From Paraconiothyrium sp. Pb-2020 (taxonomy: Eukaryota; Ascomycota; Dothideomycetes; Pleosporales; Didymosphaeriaceae), in NCBI GenBank assembly GCA_022419385.1, contig JAJUBI010000001.1, positions 4,650,001 through 4,714,000 of the forward strand: a stretch of DNA of 64,000 nt. The letters are read 5' to 3'. The translations under genes were made by a program, and so were the position numbers. Under the pieces are notes generated by a model. It searched no databases, was not told the DNA's origin, and saw nothing but the letters and a program-made list of their open reading frames with translations. Positions 1 to 10,343 of the stretch are shown in pieces. The number at the start of each line of letters is the position of its first letter. The stretch's first letter is position 1.

Positions 1-590
1 ATACCGACCTTGTCCTCCGGGCCCGCGAACTCTCCATCCCCACGCGCTCCATCCCGAATGCCAGTATCCTCACCTCCATCGGTACAACCGGCCTCCAGCT
101 CTATAATTTTGGCCAAACTGTATCCATGGTCTTTTTCCTGGACAATTGGAAGCCTGCCTCCTTCTATGATCGCATCCGGGAAAACGCCTCCATTGGTCTG
201 CACACCCTCGTCCTACTCGATATCAAGGTTAAGGAGCAATCGCTCGAGAATTTGGCCCGCGGACGCAAGATCTACGAACCCCCGCGGTACATGACGGTTG
301 CCCAGTGCGCACAGCAGATGCTGGAGATTGAAGAGGACGTTAAGAAGGAAGGCGTTTATTCGAAAGAGAGTTTGGCTGTGGGCGTTGCGAGGGTTGGCGC
401 AGAAGATCAAAAGATCGTGGCGGGCACGTTGGAAGAACTGTGCGATACCGACTTGGGCAAGCCATTGCATAGTCTGGTCTTGCTCGGGCGGAGGACTCAC
501 GACTTGGAGAGGGAATTCCTAGAGGAGTTTGCCGTGAACAAGGAGACGTTTGGGCGGGTGTGGAAAAGAGATTACGAAGGGAAGGCATGA
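1..590 (+). CDS. DPH5: Diphthine methyl ester synthase, 3' part
   Basis: The frame is open from base 3 to the TGA at 588-590 (195 residues), so the 5' part lies outside the window. The protein is the SAM-dependent methyltransferase of diphthamide synthesis, which multiply methylates the modified histidine of elongation factor 2 in the cytosol. Seen directly: the family core with GLQLYNFGQTVSMVFF near the left edge, followed by DNWKPASFYDRI and the LHTLVLLDIKVKEQS block, and a C-terminal HSLVLLGR segment. Full-length family members are about 285 residues, so roughly two thirds is present. The ATG at 126 lies inside the conserved core and is not the true start. No intron is visible in this part. 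The assignment rests on recognition of the family pattern. Confidence 0.93.
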   Translation, partial: TDLVLRARELSIPTRSIPNASILTSIGTTGLQLYNFGQTVSMVFFLDNWKPASFYDRIRENASIGLHTLVLLDIKVKEQSLENLARGRKIYEPPRYMTVAQCAQQMLEIEEDVKKEGVYSKESLAVGVARVGAEDQKIVAGTLEELCDTDLGKPLHSLVLLGRRTHDLEREFLEEFAVNKETFGRVWKRDYEGKA

Positions 591-1645
591 GCGTTGATGC
601 ACCAGCGTTTGCTTGATAGAGGCTTGAGAACTGGCTGATGGGCTAAGATATGAACAGATGTCTGGTCTACCCATGCATTGTCAAAGGTTGGATGGCTTGC
701 CCCTATGCCGCTCTCTTGTCTCGAGACCAACATCTGGGCCGGTACTCAAACGAGTCTTGACCCTAGACCATTTGGATCAAGCACTGTATGACTGCGATGC
801 TTTTCTGGTCTTTCTGCATCCCTCTCAATTGTAGATAGACCCACGGAAGCGCTAGCCCCTCACTGCCGATCGCACCCCACAATATGCTTCGATCCGCAAG
901 CAGGCAGGCCGACAGCTGAACTCTGTTGAGACGCACCCAACAGACGCACTGCAACCTTTGCAGATCTGTGATGTTGTTGTGGCCATGAGAGAAGTATTTT
1001 CGCCAAAGTGCCTGCGTCGAGCAAGGTAGGGTGACTGGACGTCAGGATGATGAAAGGGTGACCGATATGTTGCGTGAGAGTTGCGCCTAGCAACAGCAGT
1101 CGCGGGTGGCGTTGCCGAGAAGCGACAAAGGCAACGGCGCGATGTGCAACGTCTACCTACCCTTGTACGAGTAAGCGTAAGCGGGTTCTTGGTGGAGAAT
1201 GGTGGCTAGGGCCCCACTACCTTCTACGGCTGGGATTTTTGGATGCCGCAAGTATGAAATCACTGGTCGGTCTAGAACAGTGAACCCATGGGGGACATGC
1301 AGAACAAGAGATGGTAAGAATATTCATACTTGATGAGGCTGACCACAAACGGTGCCCAGCGCATACACTACGCCTTCTACATATTGCATGTATGCTGTGG
1401 GTATCATGATGGGTGTCTCTGATTGAGCACTTCGTAATCAGCGTGAACACCATGCGCCGACGTCCTTCCACGCAACTCCGTAGCAATGAGACATAAACAC
1501 ACTAAATTACATGGTCGTGACACTTCGTAAAACACCAGTATACAAATCGTACATGCCGGATGTACGGCCAAATTGCCTGAATCAGCCAACGCGGACGTCT
1601 GCAGTGTCCTGCATAAGTGGGAAGATGGTGGGGGGAGAGATTGAT
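591..1645. other. Intergenic, no gene seen
   Basis: This is the 3' flank between DPH5 and the tail-to-tail gene at 1646-2223. Short open frames occur on both strands, but none shows a recognisable domain, splice structure or start context. Confidence 0.5.
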
Positions 1646-2223
1646 TCAAGCCCAGGTTTTGCTCAGGGTGATGCCCATGTCGAGATGTTCAGCGATGGAT
1701 GAAGCAAACTCTCGGCCCGAGGCCGAGCCGCTTGAACGTCGACGTCGTTGGCGTCGTATTTGCTGCTCCGCGTCCATGAGGCGCTCTTGGATCCACTGAC
1801 GATACTTCTCGTCGCTTCGCACAGAGTCCGTGTTGAGAATCTCGGTGAGGGTAGCCTTGATGTCCTTGTTGATCTCGAAGAGCTTGTGGGCATCTTCAGG
1901 ATCCGAAATGCTATGCCGGTGTGCCGTGTTCGAATGCTGTACCGGGATAGGGTTTGAAGTGAATTCCGGCTCGGGCGACCATGTCGAAGAGAAAGAAGTT
2001 CGAGGTGATGATGCAAGTGATGGGAATTCGGGTGATGCAGTGGTCATTGGAGCGCCACAGGGTACGTGGAGTGACAGTCTTCGACTGAGAACCTCCTGTT
2101 GCGAGGAAAGAAGCATGCACTTCTGCAGAGCGTCATGCTGTACGTGTTAGTCTCGCATTTCCAATGTGCTCGGCGGTGGACAATACTCACATGGCCTGCT
2201 GGGAACATGGGATTCGATGTCAT
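1646..2223 (-). CDS. Conserved-looking hypothetical protein, two exons
   Basis: Exons on the minus strand are 2223-2191 and 2137-1646. The 53-nt intron (2190-2138) has a GTGAGT donor and a CTAACACGTACAG branch/acceptor. The product is 174 residues starting MTSNPMFPAGH. I do not recognise the family. Visible features are a short N-terminal helical stretch (HDALQKCMLLSSQQEVLSRRL), a Ser/Pro-rich middle, a charged helix around residues 105-150 (HKLFEINKDIKATLTEILN to YRQWIQERLMDAEQQIRRQ), and an Arg-rich run that could act as a nuclear signal. The in-frame splice and the amphipathic helices support a real gene. No function is inferred. Confidence 0.6.
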
Positions 2224-3282
2224 GCTGTCTGGCTTGTCGATGGTGCGGAGAAGGCTCTTGAGAGACGGTTTTTAAGTCTGCAGCGAGACTCTGGACAGTA
2301 AATCCGAGCGGTGCGGTGCGGTGCGGGGAAGCTATCGATAGTTGGATATAGGGTGACAGTGAGCACGAAAGCGCTTAGACGCCCAAGCAAGCGCAGGTTC
2401 GAACGCGGAGGTCTGGCCGATAGCGCGTGCTGTGGTTGGCGGGGTGGTGCCGGAAGCGTCGCGGTAGGGTGATATGACAACAAAGTTCGAGGCTCAGGAG
2501 ACTTGTTGCGAGAGGGTACACGGTGTGGAGTGATGGGTCGATGGCTGCAAAGCGCTCCTGGCGGACGTCTGTAGGGGCTTTATCAGGAAAAGCTACATGC
2601 ATTCCATGTTGGGCCATGACGTGAAAGCAGACGGGCCCCCGGGGCGCTGGGCGGCTGAATGCGGCTAGCAGCCCCCTTGGTTGCTGCGACGCGCGATTGG
2701 CCCGAAGCCGTGCAACACCCGCTAAGCGCGCATTTCGTCACTCTGCCATCCTGATGCGCCGCAGCATCGCGATCGCGGCACACCTCCACCACCGCCGCAA
2801 TTCGTCGTGCCTGAAGATCCGGTACCCCTTTGGCCAAGCGGCGTACCTGCATGCAGCCTCTATGCCGCCGCGGACCCCTTCGCTGCATGTTTTTCGCGCA
2901 TCAGCATCCCTCCACACCACCGCTACGCTTGATGGTTTTTCACCATGTGCAAACAACGGGCACGCTGTGATGAGGCCTGACTTCACAATGACGTTCGTCC
3001 GACTCGTCTTCTCTCCGCCTAGATGTACGAGGATATTCACGAGGATCCGTTTCAGCAAGGGCATGTCAGACTTCCAACGTCACCTTCGCTCGAGCTCAGC
3101 AGATCCAACTTTGTACAGCTTGCTTGTTCTGATAAAAAAAAGGATGTGGCTTCGCATGATCGACATCTACGCGCGCTCTGATTGCTTCGCTAACGCACAC
3201 TACACTCCATGCTCAGGTAGAACAGAAACAGGTTTCTCCTCAGCCTCCTTTACGTGGCTTGTGCATCCCCCGTTGGGCGTCC
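2224..3282. other. Intergenic, GC-rich, no supported gene
   Basis: The stretch holds the upstream region of the 1646-2223 gene and the 3' flank of the minus-strand exon at 3283. A plus-strand open frame (2697-3308) lacks an ATG start, domain or splice support, so I do not call it. Confidence 0.4.
2308..2325. repeat. Pentanucleotide tandem repeat (GTGCG)n
   Basis: About three and a half copies of GTGCG lie in the upstream region of the 1646-2223 gene. It is a simple-sequence repeat with no assigned role. Confidence 0.7.
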
Positions 3283-3891
3283 TTACATCTCTCGTACTTC
3301 AGGTTTAGCTTCTACGCTTACTCGTGACGTTGGTGGAATCTTCCACGTGTCATGTGCGCTGCCGTATCTCTCTTCATCGCTCCCCAACGTCTGTTTCCTC
3401 GCGGCGTAGTTTTGGAGCAGCTTGTGAGTCTGCGGATCCCGTTTGCATACCACCCTGCGCACTTCATCCTCGAATGATTCCTCGGTTTCGACACCGTCAT
3501 CTAGTAGCCCACTTAACACAGCGGCGTTGCATTCCTGTAACGCTAGTAGGGCTAGCGACGTACGCAGGCGCCATACGTGACCTTCATTGAGTCTGCAAAG
3601 TCTGGCTCGGATATCGTCCATGTCGTCGTTTCGGTACGCAGCGAAGACGTCCTCGAATGGTTTCGAGTCTTCCAGACTTGGAAGGTTCTTTTCTCGCGTC
3701 GGAATAGGGAATATATCGTTCGGCCTCTGCTCTTCGCACGTTATCGAGCAGTTTAGACTGTAACCTAGCGGATCTACGTCCTCCAGTTGGTTGCGTATCA
3801 TCTCGTCGCCCATATGGTAAACTCCATCCTCGACTAGGTGCATGAATATGGCGTGGAAATAGTCTGCCTCGGTGATCTCGCCGCATTTTTC
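3283..3891 (-). CDS. Ankyrin-like C-terminal exon of an unresolved gene
   Basis: The exon is open from a TTACAG acceptor just above 3891 to the TAA at 3283-3285, 202 residues in phase 0. It starts EKCGEITEADYFHAIFMHL. The composition is clearly protein-like and acidic. A section near residues 105-150 (LALLALQECNAAVLSGLLDDG, ESFEDEVRRVV) resembles a degenerate ankyrin helix pair, typical of fungal ankyrin proteins. That match is weak and made from memory. The upstream exon was not resolved: the nearest minus-strand coding-like frame (about 4170 down to 4045) is separated from it by stops and a phase mismatch. It could be the end of the SET-domain gene just upstream, a separate gene, or a remnant. 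Confidence 0.4.
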   Translation of the reverse strand, partial: EKCGEITEADYFHAIFMHLVEDGVYHMGDEMIRNQLEDVDPLGYSLNCSITCEEQRPNDIFPIPTREKNLPSLEDSKPFEDVFAAYRNDDMDDIRARLCRLNEGHVWRLRTSLALLALQECNAAVLSGLLDDGVETEESFEDEVRRVVCKRDPQTHKLLQNYAARKQTLGSDEERYGSAHDTWKIPPTSRVSVEAKPEVREM

Positions 3892-4285
3892 CTGTAATAG
3901 ACTTGACGATAACAGGGGGTTGGTGCCCTAACAGGGAAAGCCCTCGTCATCTTGGAGATACGTGTGTCGTTTCACGCAGTTCTACAGCATACGTTGATCT
4001 TTTATCGAACTTCAGCCTCTTCGCTGCGCCAACAGGGTGTGTCACCCGGCCGAGTGCTGACTCGTTGACCGCGTGCAATCGGACTCAGCGTGGGGGGCCT
4101 GCTCGTCGAACGGGAATTCATCCTCTACATGCAAGCCGACGTCATTGTCTTGATGGGTGGCAGACTCGTCCTACTCTTCCGCCATAAGCTCATCCTCTTC
4201 TTGCAAGCCGAACTCGTCGTATTCGCGGGTCACAACTCTTGCTCCGCTGCGAGATGTCTTATTAAGACGCGACTTCGTACTGTTC

Positions 4286-5189
4286 TTAGAAGATCTCTAA
4301 GATGGAAGAGTTTCGTTCACCGTCACTAGTAAGTACCTCGAACGGGTTCGCCTGGTCAGGTACGAAGCTTGCGCCAAAGGTCGCCACAGTCGGGGTAGGT
4401 GCACTACAACGAGAGACAATGTTAGCGGCAGACGCACTATACCATAGATATTGTTGTAACAATTGGGTCGATGGTGGATGAGTAAGGAATACGTAACCCG
4501 TCCATGGTTTTCATTTCGTCAAAGATTACGATGGTTCTTGTGCTCGGTGTCGCTAATTGCCATTATCCTTACTGCGCCGCTGCACGCTCGTTCCAGAACC
4601 CTTTTCCGTAACTAACCAAGATTTCTGAACCTTTAGAGATGCCCTTTGAGTTTTTCCCGCTCTTACCAGAACGTAATACAAAGATTCCAATTCTCTTCTC
4701 GAACTTTCCGTTTCCCACGTCAATGTATGTGTCTCTAAACTCGGCATTGGGTCCAGTTGACACGCCTCTGTAGTCATTGACAAATCTTGCTTCATTGCCC
4801 ATATTCGATGCATCCACAGATATACCGTGTTCGCGATCCAATGATAGGTCGTAGTCAGATGCTTCGTCAGTCTCAGAACAATCGTGGACATAGCCCAGGT
4901 ACGACAAGATGAAAGCCCCGTGTGGGAAGTGTTTAGTCGCGTATAGCCCGTGCTGGCCGTTGGCAGGGTGAGAAGCATCTTCGATCGGAGTGATCTTGAC
5001 GTTCGGATAGGGAGCGATGACATTGCGAGAATCTTCCCCAGATGGCAAGTCAGCTCTCGCCAAAATCAATGTGGCCATGGCATCCTCAGTCAGTGCCTTC
5101 GAGTAACATGGTAGCCGCAGGTAGGGGATATGCATCGGCCAATTTTTGGGGAGCCCAGGGCCTCCTGCTCGCAACGTTTTCGGGGGCAT
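4286..5189 (-). CDS. SET-domain protein, boundaries uncertain
   Basis: The main exon is 5189-4573, ending at a GTAAGG donor. It joins an exon 4403-4286 across a 169-nt intron, giving about 244 residues. SET-fold hallmarks are visible: a GLYATKHFPHGAFILSYLGYV segment (SET-I entry), MGNEARFVNDYRG (the RFxNH/D-like motif, with N-D rather than N-H-S), and a C-terminal EILVSYGKGFWNER resembling the ELTYDYG/WxxR end. SET proteins are mostly lysine methyltransferases; no substrate can be inferred. The ATG at 5189 is the first good start, but the same frame is open up to 5366 and, beyond one TGA, up to about 5540 with coding-like sequence. Unspliced, the exon ends at a TAA that overlaps the donor. 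This could be a real gene with missed introns or a decaying one. Confidence 0.5.
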
Positions 5190-6874
5190 GCTTTTTCGAT
5201 TTGTCGGCGTCGCGTGTAGAACGAATGAGCTGGAGCCCAGGTCTTGTCCGGATGGAACTAGAATAGGACCAAATACGTTCTGGCTGAGAGTTGTATTTGC
5301 CCGCTGGTCAACGTTGTTGCGCCAAGTCCGATTAGCATCCTCCAAAGATCCTAGAAGCTTTATATCTCATGTCTTTGCGGGCCCGGATTGAAGAGCGTTC
5401 AGTACAGCGACGGTGTATTTTCTGTGTTCGTGAGTCAGTACGATGGAGAGCGGTTCACTGTGGACGTCGGTTTTGCGCCTATCGACTAGGATGGCCCACG
5501 CAACTTTAGTCAGGGCGCGAAAAAGAACATCTCGACTTCACGTCAATTCCTACAGCGCACCGGCAACCCTTCGTTCATCACCCTCAGTCCCGCTGCCGAC
5601 GTTCGCAGTCCGTATAGCTAGTTATCTGTTGGCAGGCTCAGTGCAAATTTGGCTCGCGTGCCATGGCGGATTACCCCGGCCCCAGACGAGTCACGCGACG
5701 CGTCGACTGCAGCCATCGACGGCCAACACACGACGCAGTTCTTGCATGCTTTCGATATCAGCCGTTGGCCAGGGCGTGCGCTAGGAGAATGGGAAGCTGC
5801 AAGACTTCATGAGCGAAATTACCCGGCCCCGAGTTGGCGGCAAACAAGGCAAACAATATCGAAACCTATCACTCGGCGCTTCTTTTTTCGAAAGCGCAAA
5901 TTACTGCCATGCACAGAGCGCAACTTGCTCAGCAGAGGTGGGATGCTACGCCGCGAACGCTCGCTCGTCACGGAGACGCGAACAAAAATACTCGCTGACC
6001 GGGGGAGCGTTTGCCACCCAAGTCGACTGCTGATTTGCCTTAGTGCGCGGTCCAGACGCAGGAACCCGCACAAGATCGAAACCTCAATCATGGGAGCCCC
6101 GGGCTATCTTTGGTGGTGCATGGGCTTCCCCACTGTTGATCGCTCCAACGGGCCTCTGCTCTGGTGGGCACAGAATGCTCCTGGGAGCATCAACCAGAAA
6201 CCGCAGACCGCTTGCACCGCACGGCCGGCGACGTCCCAGCCCCGCGACCAGAATGGCCTTCGCAACAGTTTCTGCTCCTCGCCGCTCGGTGCGCCAGCAA
6301 CAATGTATCCCCCGGTGCGGCTCAGCAAGAGCGTACCGGACGGGCTAGCTGGCCGTGGTGCAGCTCGCGTGCACAAGCAGTGCACAAAGGACGCCTGAAG
6401 CTGAAGTGGTTTAGGCCGAGACATCGGATGGCTGACACAACAAAGCTACTGGCACGGAAAAGCAGCTCGTTAATTTCGTTTCTCCTACCGTCTGCCACTT
6501 CGGATATACCCTGTAGCGCTCACAACAACACACAAGCCAGGATTGGTGCCCTATACCGGCTCCTATCAGGCTTCCCCTATTCCGTATCGCCCGCCTCATC
6601 TGCCATCAGCGCCACGCGCATGGGCAGCATGGCCAAGACTCCCGAAAGTGAATAGACGAATGCAACCATGCGAACTGCTTCCCCTGTCAGGCGCCTTGAT
6701 AGCTCAGTCAGCCATGTTGTGCACTGTGGATATAAAGTGCTATGAGCCCATCCACGGATTTTCTTTCCTCACCACACACTCGCTACTTAATACACCGGTC
6801 TTCACCGATTTCACTCGTTTTCAACGACCTATACTTAATACCTCCGCGTAATAATACCCAACTCCACAATCAAA
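5190..6874. other. Upstream of SET locus and of GPI-protein gene
   Basis: The stretch contains a minus-strand coding-like frame at about 5540-5368 (see findings). The rest is GC-rich sequence with long chance frames on both strands. A plus-strand frame 5649-6398 begins at TTG and has no recognisable domain. The right end is the promoter of the GPI-protein gene. Confidence 0.4.
6731..6736 (+). promoter_or_regulatory. TATA box candidate
   Basis: TATAAA lies 139 bases before the ATG at 6875 and is followed by a pyrimidine-rich tract (TTCTTTCCTC, then TCACCGATTTCACTCG), a usual layout for a strongly transcribed fungal gene. Confidence 0.5.
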
Positions 6875-7455
6875 ATGAAGTCCTTCGCCATTGCTGCCTT
6901 CGTCGCCGTCGCGGCTGCTGCTCCTCAGTTCGTTGCCCCAGACTTTGGACTCCACGGGCCATCACTAACAGGACTAGGTACGAGGTTGCTCCCCCGGCCT
7001 ACAACACCAGCTCTGCTGTCGAGACCCCGGCCTACAGCACCCCTGTCGCCATCCCCTCCTACTCTGCTGCCTCTTCCAGCTCCGCTGAGTACTCTGCCAC
7101 CACCGTTGAGTGCTCCGGTCCTACCGAGGTCCCCGTGGGCCCCAGCTACACCTTCACCTACACCGGCACTGAGTCCACCACCCTGACCTTTTCCTACCCG
7201 GTCAGCGCCCCTGCCGGCGAGTACACCCCTGCTCCCGTGGCTCCCTCTGCTCCGGCCTATCCCACCTCCAACGGCACTGTTCCCAGCGCCCCGGCTGCCT
7301 CCTACCCGGCTGGCACCGCGCCCGGCGCCCCCTCTGCCACTGGCAGCTACGCCGTGCCCTCGCCTTCTGCCCCGGCTACTGAGTTCCCCGGTGCCGCCGG
7401 CAAGACTGGTCTCTCCCTGCTTGCCGTCGCTGGTGCTCTCGCTGCTTTCTTGTAA
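6875..7455 (+). CDS. GPI-anchored Ser/Pro/Ala-rich cell-wall protein
   Basis: Exons are 6875-6927 and 6978-7455, with a 50-nt intron (GTTCGT donor, CACTAAC branch, CTAG acceptor), giving 176 residues. A signal peptide is visible at residues 1-16 (MKSFAIAAFVAVAAAA). It is followed by a low-complexity region rich in Ser, Thr, Pro, Ala and Tyr, a central VECSGPTEVPVGPSYTFTY segment with the only cysteine, and a C-terminal hydrophobic tail (TGLSLLAVAGALAAFL) preceded by small residues (GAAGK) that fits a GPI attachment signal. The protein is inferred to be secreted, heavily O-glycosylated and attached to membrane or wall. The non-canonical donor was chosen because it alone joins the signal peptide to the long frame in phase. 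An alternative acceptor six bases earlier adds two residues. No enzyme domain is seen. Confidence 0.8.
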
Positions 7456-9064
7456 GCAGCTTCTCTGAAGATCTCTGGGCTTGTCTAGTCCTGGGGTTCG
7501 ACGAGGAGAAGAGCGTCGGTGGTTTGAGGAAAGGATTGGATTCTGCCGTGGCTAATGACTGCAAGCGGCTCCGCTCCCCTATGGATACATCGCGGGGTCG
7601 GAGTGCTGGAGTCATCGCCATGAAACCGTGCGCTCTTGCGCTGCAGCTTTTCGATTGTACAATTTAATATTACGTTTGGTCGATGAGCTACTGCCAACAT
7701 TTAGCTCGGAGGAACCTGTGTGTGGTCTGGTGAATCCTCTTGTTCATAGACTTGCTATTTCTAGAAGTCGACAAATTTAATTGACATGGTTTTCGCCCTT
7801 ATAATTGACATTGCCCTGGTCGTGCTTGTACTTGGGGCTTTGAAGCCATATGTTGTTCATTCTGTCGTTTAATTTATTTTTATTTTACACAGTTACCATC
7901 AAAAGTGTGACTGAAGTCAGATCGTAAGGCTAGAACATGCATTCAAGCAGCCCACTGCTGACAGGGGCATACTTTTGACCTTGAGCAACGAAATTACCAA
8001 GACGCCACAGCGCTTGGTGCTTGTCCCGCTACCACCGTTTCGCGGCGCCAACCTGCAGCCCGTCTGCGGCCTCGTTCCCGCTTACATCAGCCACCGATGC
8101 CATCGGGAACGTTTCGTGAGGTTTTAGTGTCTCCCGGTTGTTCGTACGGCTATCCAGGGATGACTTTGGTCACTATCATCCAAGTGCTTTGTGGTGCATG
8201 AAGTGGACTTCGGGGAGGGGATGTTGTTATGCGGCGAAGAAATTGATTGGACGGACAGGCACAACATCAATTGATACAATAGGAAGGATACATGCAGGTC
8301 CATGCCAGCTACAACCGTAACATATCCGCTGCGGCACGCTTCCACCATCCACGCTTATCTGAATCCCGGTGCGGAAATTTGTTCTCATCTTCTCACCCCC
8401 AAACCTGACGTCCGCCGCTACCAGGCTGTGACTTCGCCAAGTTGCCTCTTCCAGTGATTCGCCCGCGGAGGTCTTATCCAACCGTTTCAGGAACCTTGCT
8501 TGTGCTGTGCTTGGGGCCACGGGACAACATCAGGGTACAGGATGCTTTCCCTCGCGTGCGCGTTGACTTCGCTGCCAAACGAACGATGTCACCAGTCGGA
8601 TGCCCGACGACGTTCATCTAGCAGGGATGCCATGCTGTGTTCCCTGTGACGCGCGACGCGAGGGGGCTTTCATCCTATTTGGGATCGCATTTGAGCGACG
8701 ACGTCTCGAGCTATCGCGAGCTGAGTTGAAGGTCTGTCACTATCCATCTCTTCGCACGAGACAAAGAACTAATTGGCAATGAGCCGTGCCAGGATCACCT
8801 CCAATTGGTGCATCGACAGATCTGTTTAAGTGTGCTGGGGTCGGCGACGCTCGATGCTCTTCTGTCGACTGCCATGCGTTCGCGCAGCGACCAATCATAC
8901 CTACGGTGACTACGGGCGCGGAAGCATTCCGTCCAAGCCGGAAGCTCCCCCGCAAACCACTACTACACAAGAACGGTACAGTACATAGAGCGCTCTGCAA
9001 AACGCATGCTTGTGAACGTCGTTCCTGTTCTAATTGTGCAGTATTCTCAAAGTGTCTAATCACC
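7456..9064. other. Intergenic, no gene seen
   Basis: The left part is the AT-rich 3' flank of the GPI-protein gene (poly-T tract near 7870). The right part is the promoter side of the dehydrogenase gene. Short frames on both strands lack domains or splice support. Confidence 0.5.
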
Positions 9065-9877
9065 ATGTCAGTCCAGAAAGTCGCTCTTATCACGGCCAGT
9101 TCGGCAGGTCTAGGAGCTCAAGTAGCTCGTGTGCTCGCACCAGACTTCCGCATTGTGAGCTCTGCCCCGCCGGTTGCTCCTTGTAACACTTGTTAACACT
9201 TCTAGGTCATAAATTATGCCTCCAATGCCTCGCGCGCTTCCGACTTAGTAGACGAGCTTTCCAAAATTCCAAGCACGCAGACAACCGGAGCCACGCCGCG
9301 CTTCCATATCCTCCAAGCCGATGTCTCCTCAAGGCCATCCGTCGAAGCCCTCGTGAAAGATACTGTCAACACCATGGGCCGTCTCGACGTCGTCGTGTCA
9401 AATGCTGGCTGGACACGCATGACGAACTTCCTGAACATAGAGGAGGCAAACGTAGATGAAGACTGGGACCGGTGCTTCACCATGAATGTCAAGACACACT
9501 TATGGCTCGCATATGCAGCAAAGGACGCCCTCGCCGAGTCTGAAGGGACCTTCATCACCACAGCCAGTGTCGCAGGTGTCAAGCCGTCAGGCTCCAGCTT
9601 GGCTTACAGCGTCACCAAAGCTGCGCAGATACATCTTGCCAAAGGCTTGGCCGTCATATTAGCGCCGAAAATCAGAGTCAATAGCGTGAGTCCTGGGATG
9701 ATGTTGACCGAATGGGGATTGAAGTTCCCGGCTGCGAAGAGGGAGAAAGCGATTGAGAATACGAAGCTGAAGAGACTGGCTACAGTGGAAGATGTTGCAG
9801 ATCAGATTAGGACTCTGGCATTGAGCCGCAGCATGACTGGACAGAATATTCAGATTGACGGAGGCTCATCCATTTGA
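9065..9877 (+). CDS. Short-chain dehydrogenase/reductase
   Basis: Exons are 9065-9154 and 9206-9877 (51-nt intron, GTGAGC donor, TTCTAG acceptor); 253 residues, the usual length of a classical SDR. Seen motifs are the nucleotide-binding TASSAGLG near residue 10 (a variant of TGxxxGxG), the VVSNAG motif near residue 86, a catalytic serine in TTASVAG, the YSVTK motif (YxxxK), and the C-terminal GQNIQIDGGSSI that matches the family's IxVDGG end. These indicate an NAD(P)(H)-dependent oxidoreductase on a small alcohol or ketone. The substrate cannot be read from sequence, and close neighbours give no pathway context. The first glycine of the dinucleotide motif is replaced by alanine, which is tolerated in some members. 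Confidence 0.9.
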
Positions 9878-10343
9878 AAGGAGATAGAAGTCTCTTGGCA
9901 TTTTGATGTTGTATCCTGTTGCGCTGTAGACGGGGACTTTGCATTCCTTGCGCTGTATGCTCGGCGTATTCTTCATGGATCACCATTATAGTGGGTTTTC
10001 CGAGTCACGACATCAGTGTACCGAGCATCTAAGGAGACGAATGATTTTCTCATGCCCCAGAAACTATCGACAACACGTGGTCGTGCAAGCTCCACGCGGT
10101 GCTTGATGAGCTGTTGTTCCTTACAATAAGAAAGATTGAGAGGCTTCATCATGTATACTTGATCATATTCTGCCTTTAGTCTACAGAACGTGGGACGTGA
10201 TCACGTTGTCGCATCCAGAAAGCAAGGACTGCAGTGCTTGCAACCTCGTCACTAACCCCGATTGTAGATGACGTGACTTTCCCTGCTATCTTACACGTTT
10301 ACAAACCATACAGGGTTGTTCCTTTTCGATATAGAGGTCTTGT
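9878..10343. other. Convergent 3' flanks, no gene seen
   Basis: The spacer lies between the dehydrogenase stop and the stop of the minus-strand gene at 10344. Nothing further is supported. Confidence 0.5.

Noticed and set aside
2390..2440. tRNA-like B box (GGTTCGAAC) at about 2397
   Set aside because: No A box at proper distance and no pairing acceptor stem could be found.
2697..3308. 203-codon plus-strand open frame
   Set aside because: It begins at TTG, has no recognisable domain, lies in GC-rich upstream sequence and runs into the minus-strand ankyrin-like exon.
5649..6398. 249-codon plus-strand open frame
   Set aside because: Starts at TTG; overlapping frames are open on several phases, which points to composition rather than selection. 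No domain or splice signals fit.
7456..9064. Possible gene on the minus strand around 8227-8520
   Set aside because: Starts at GTG, 97 codons, no domain; flanking splice signals do not extend it.
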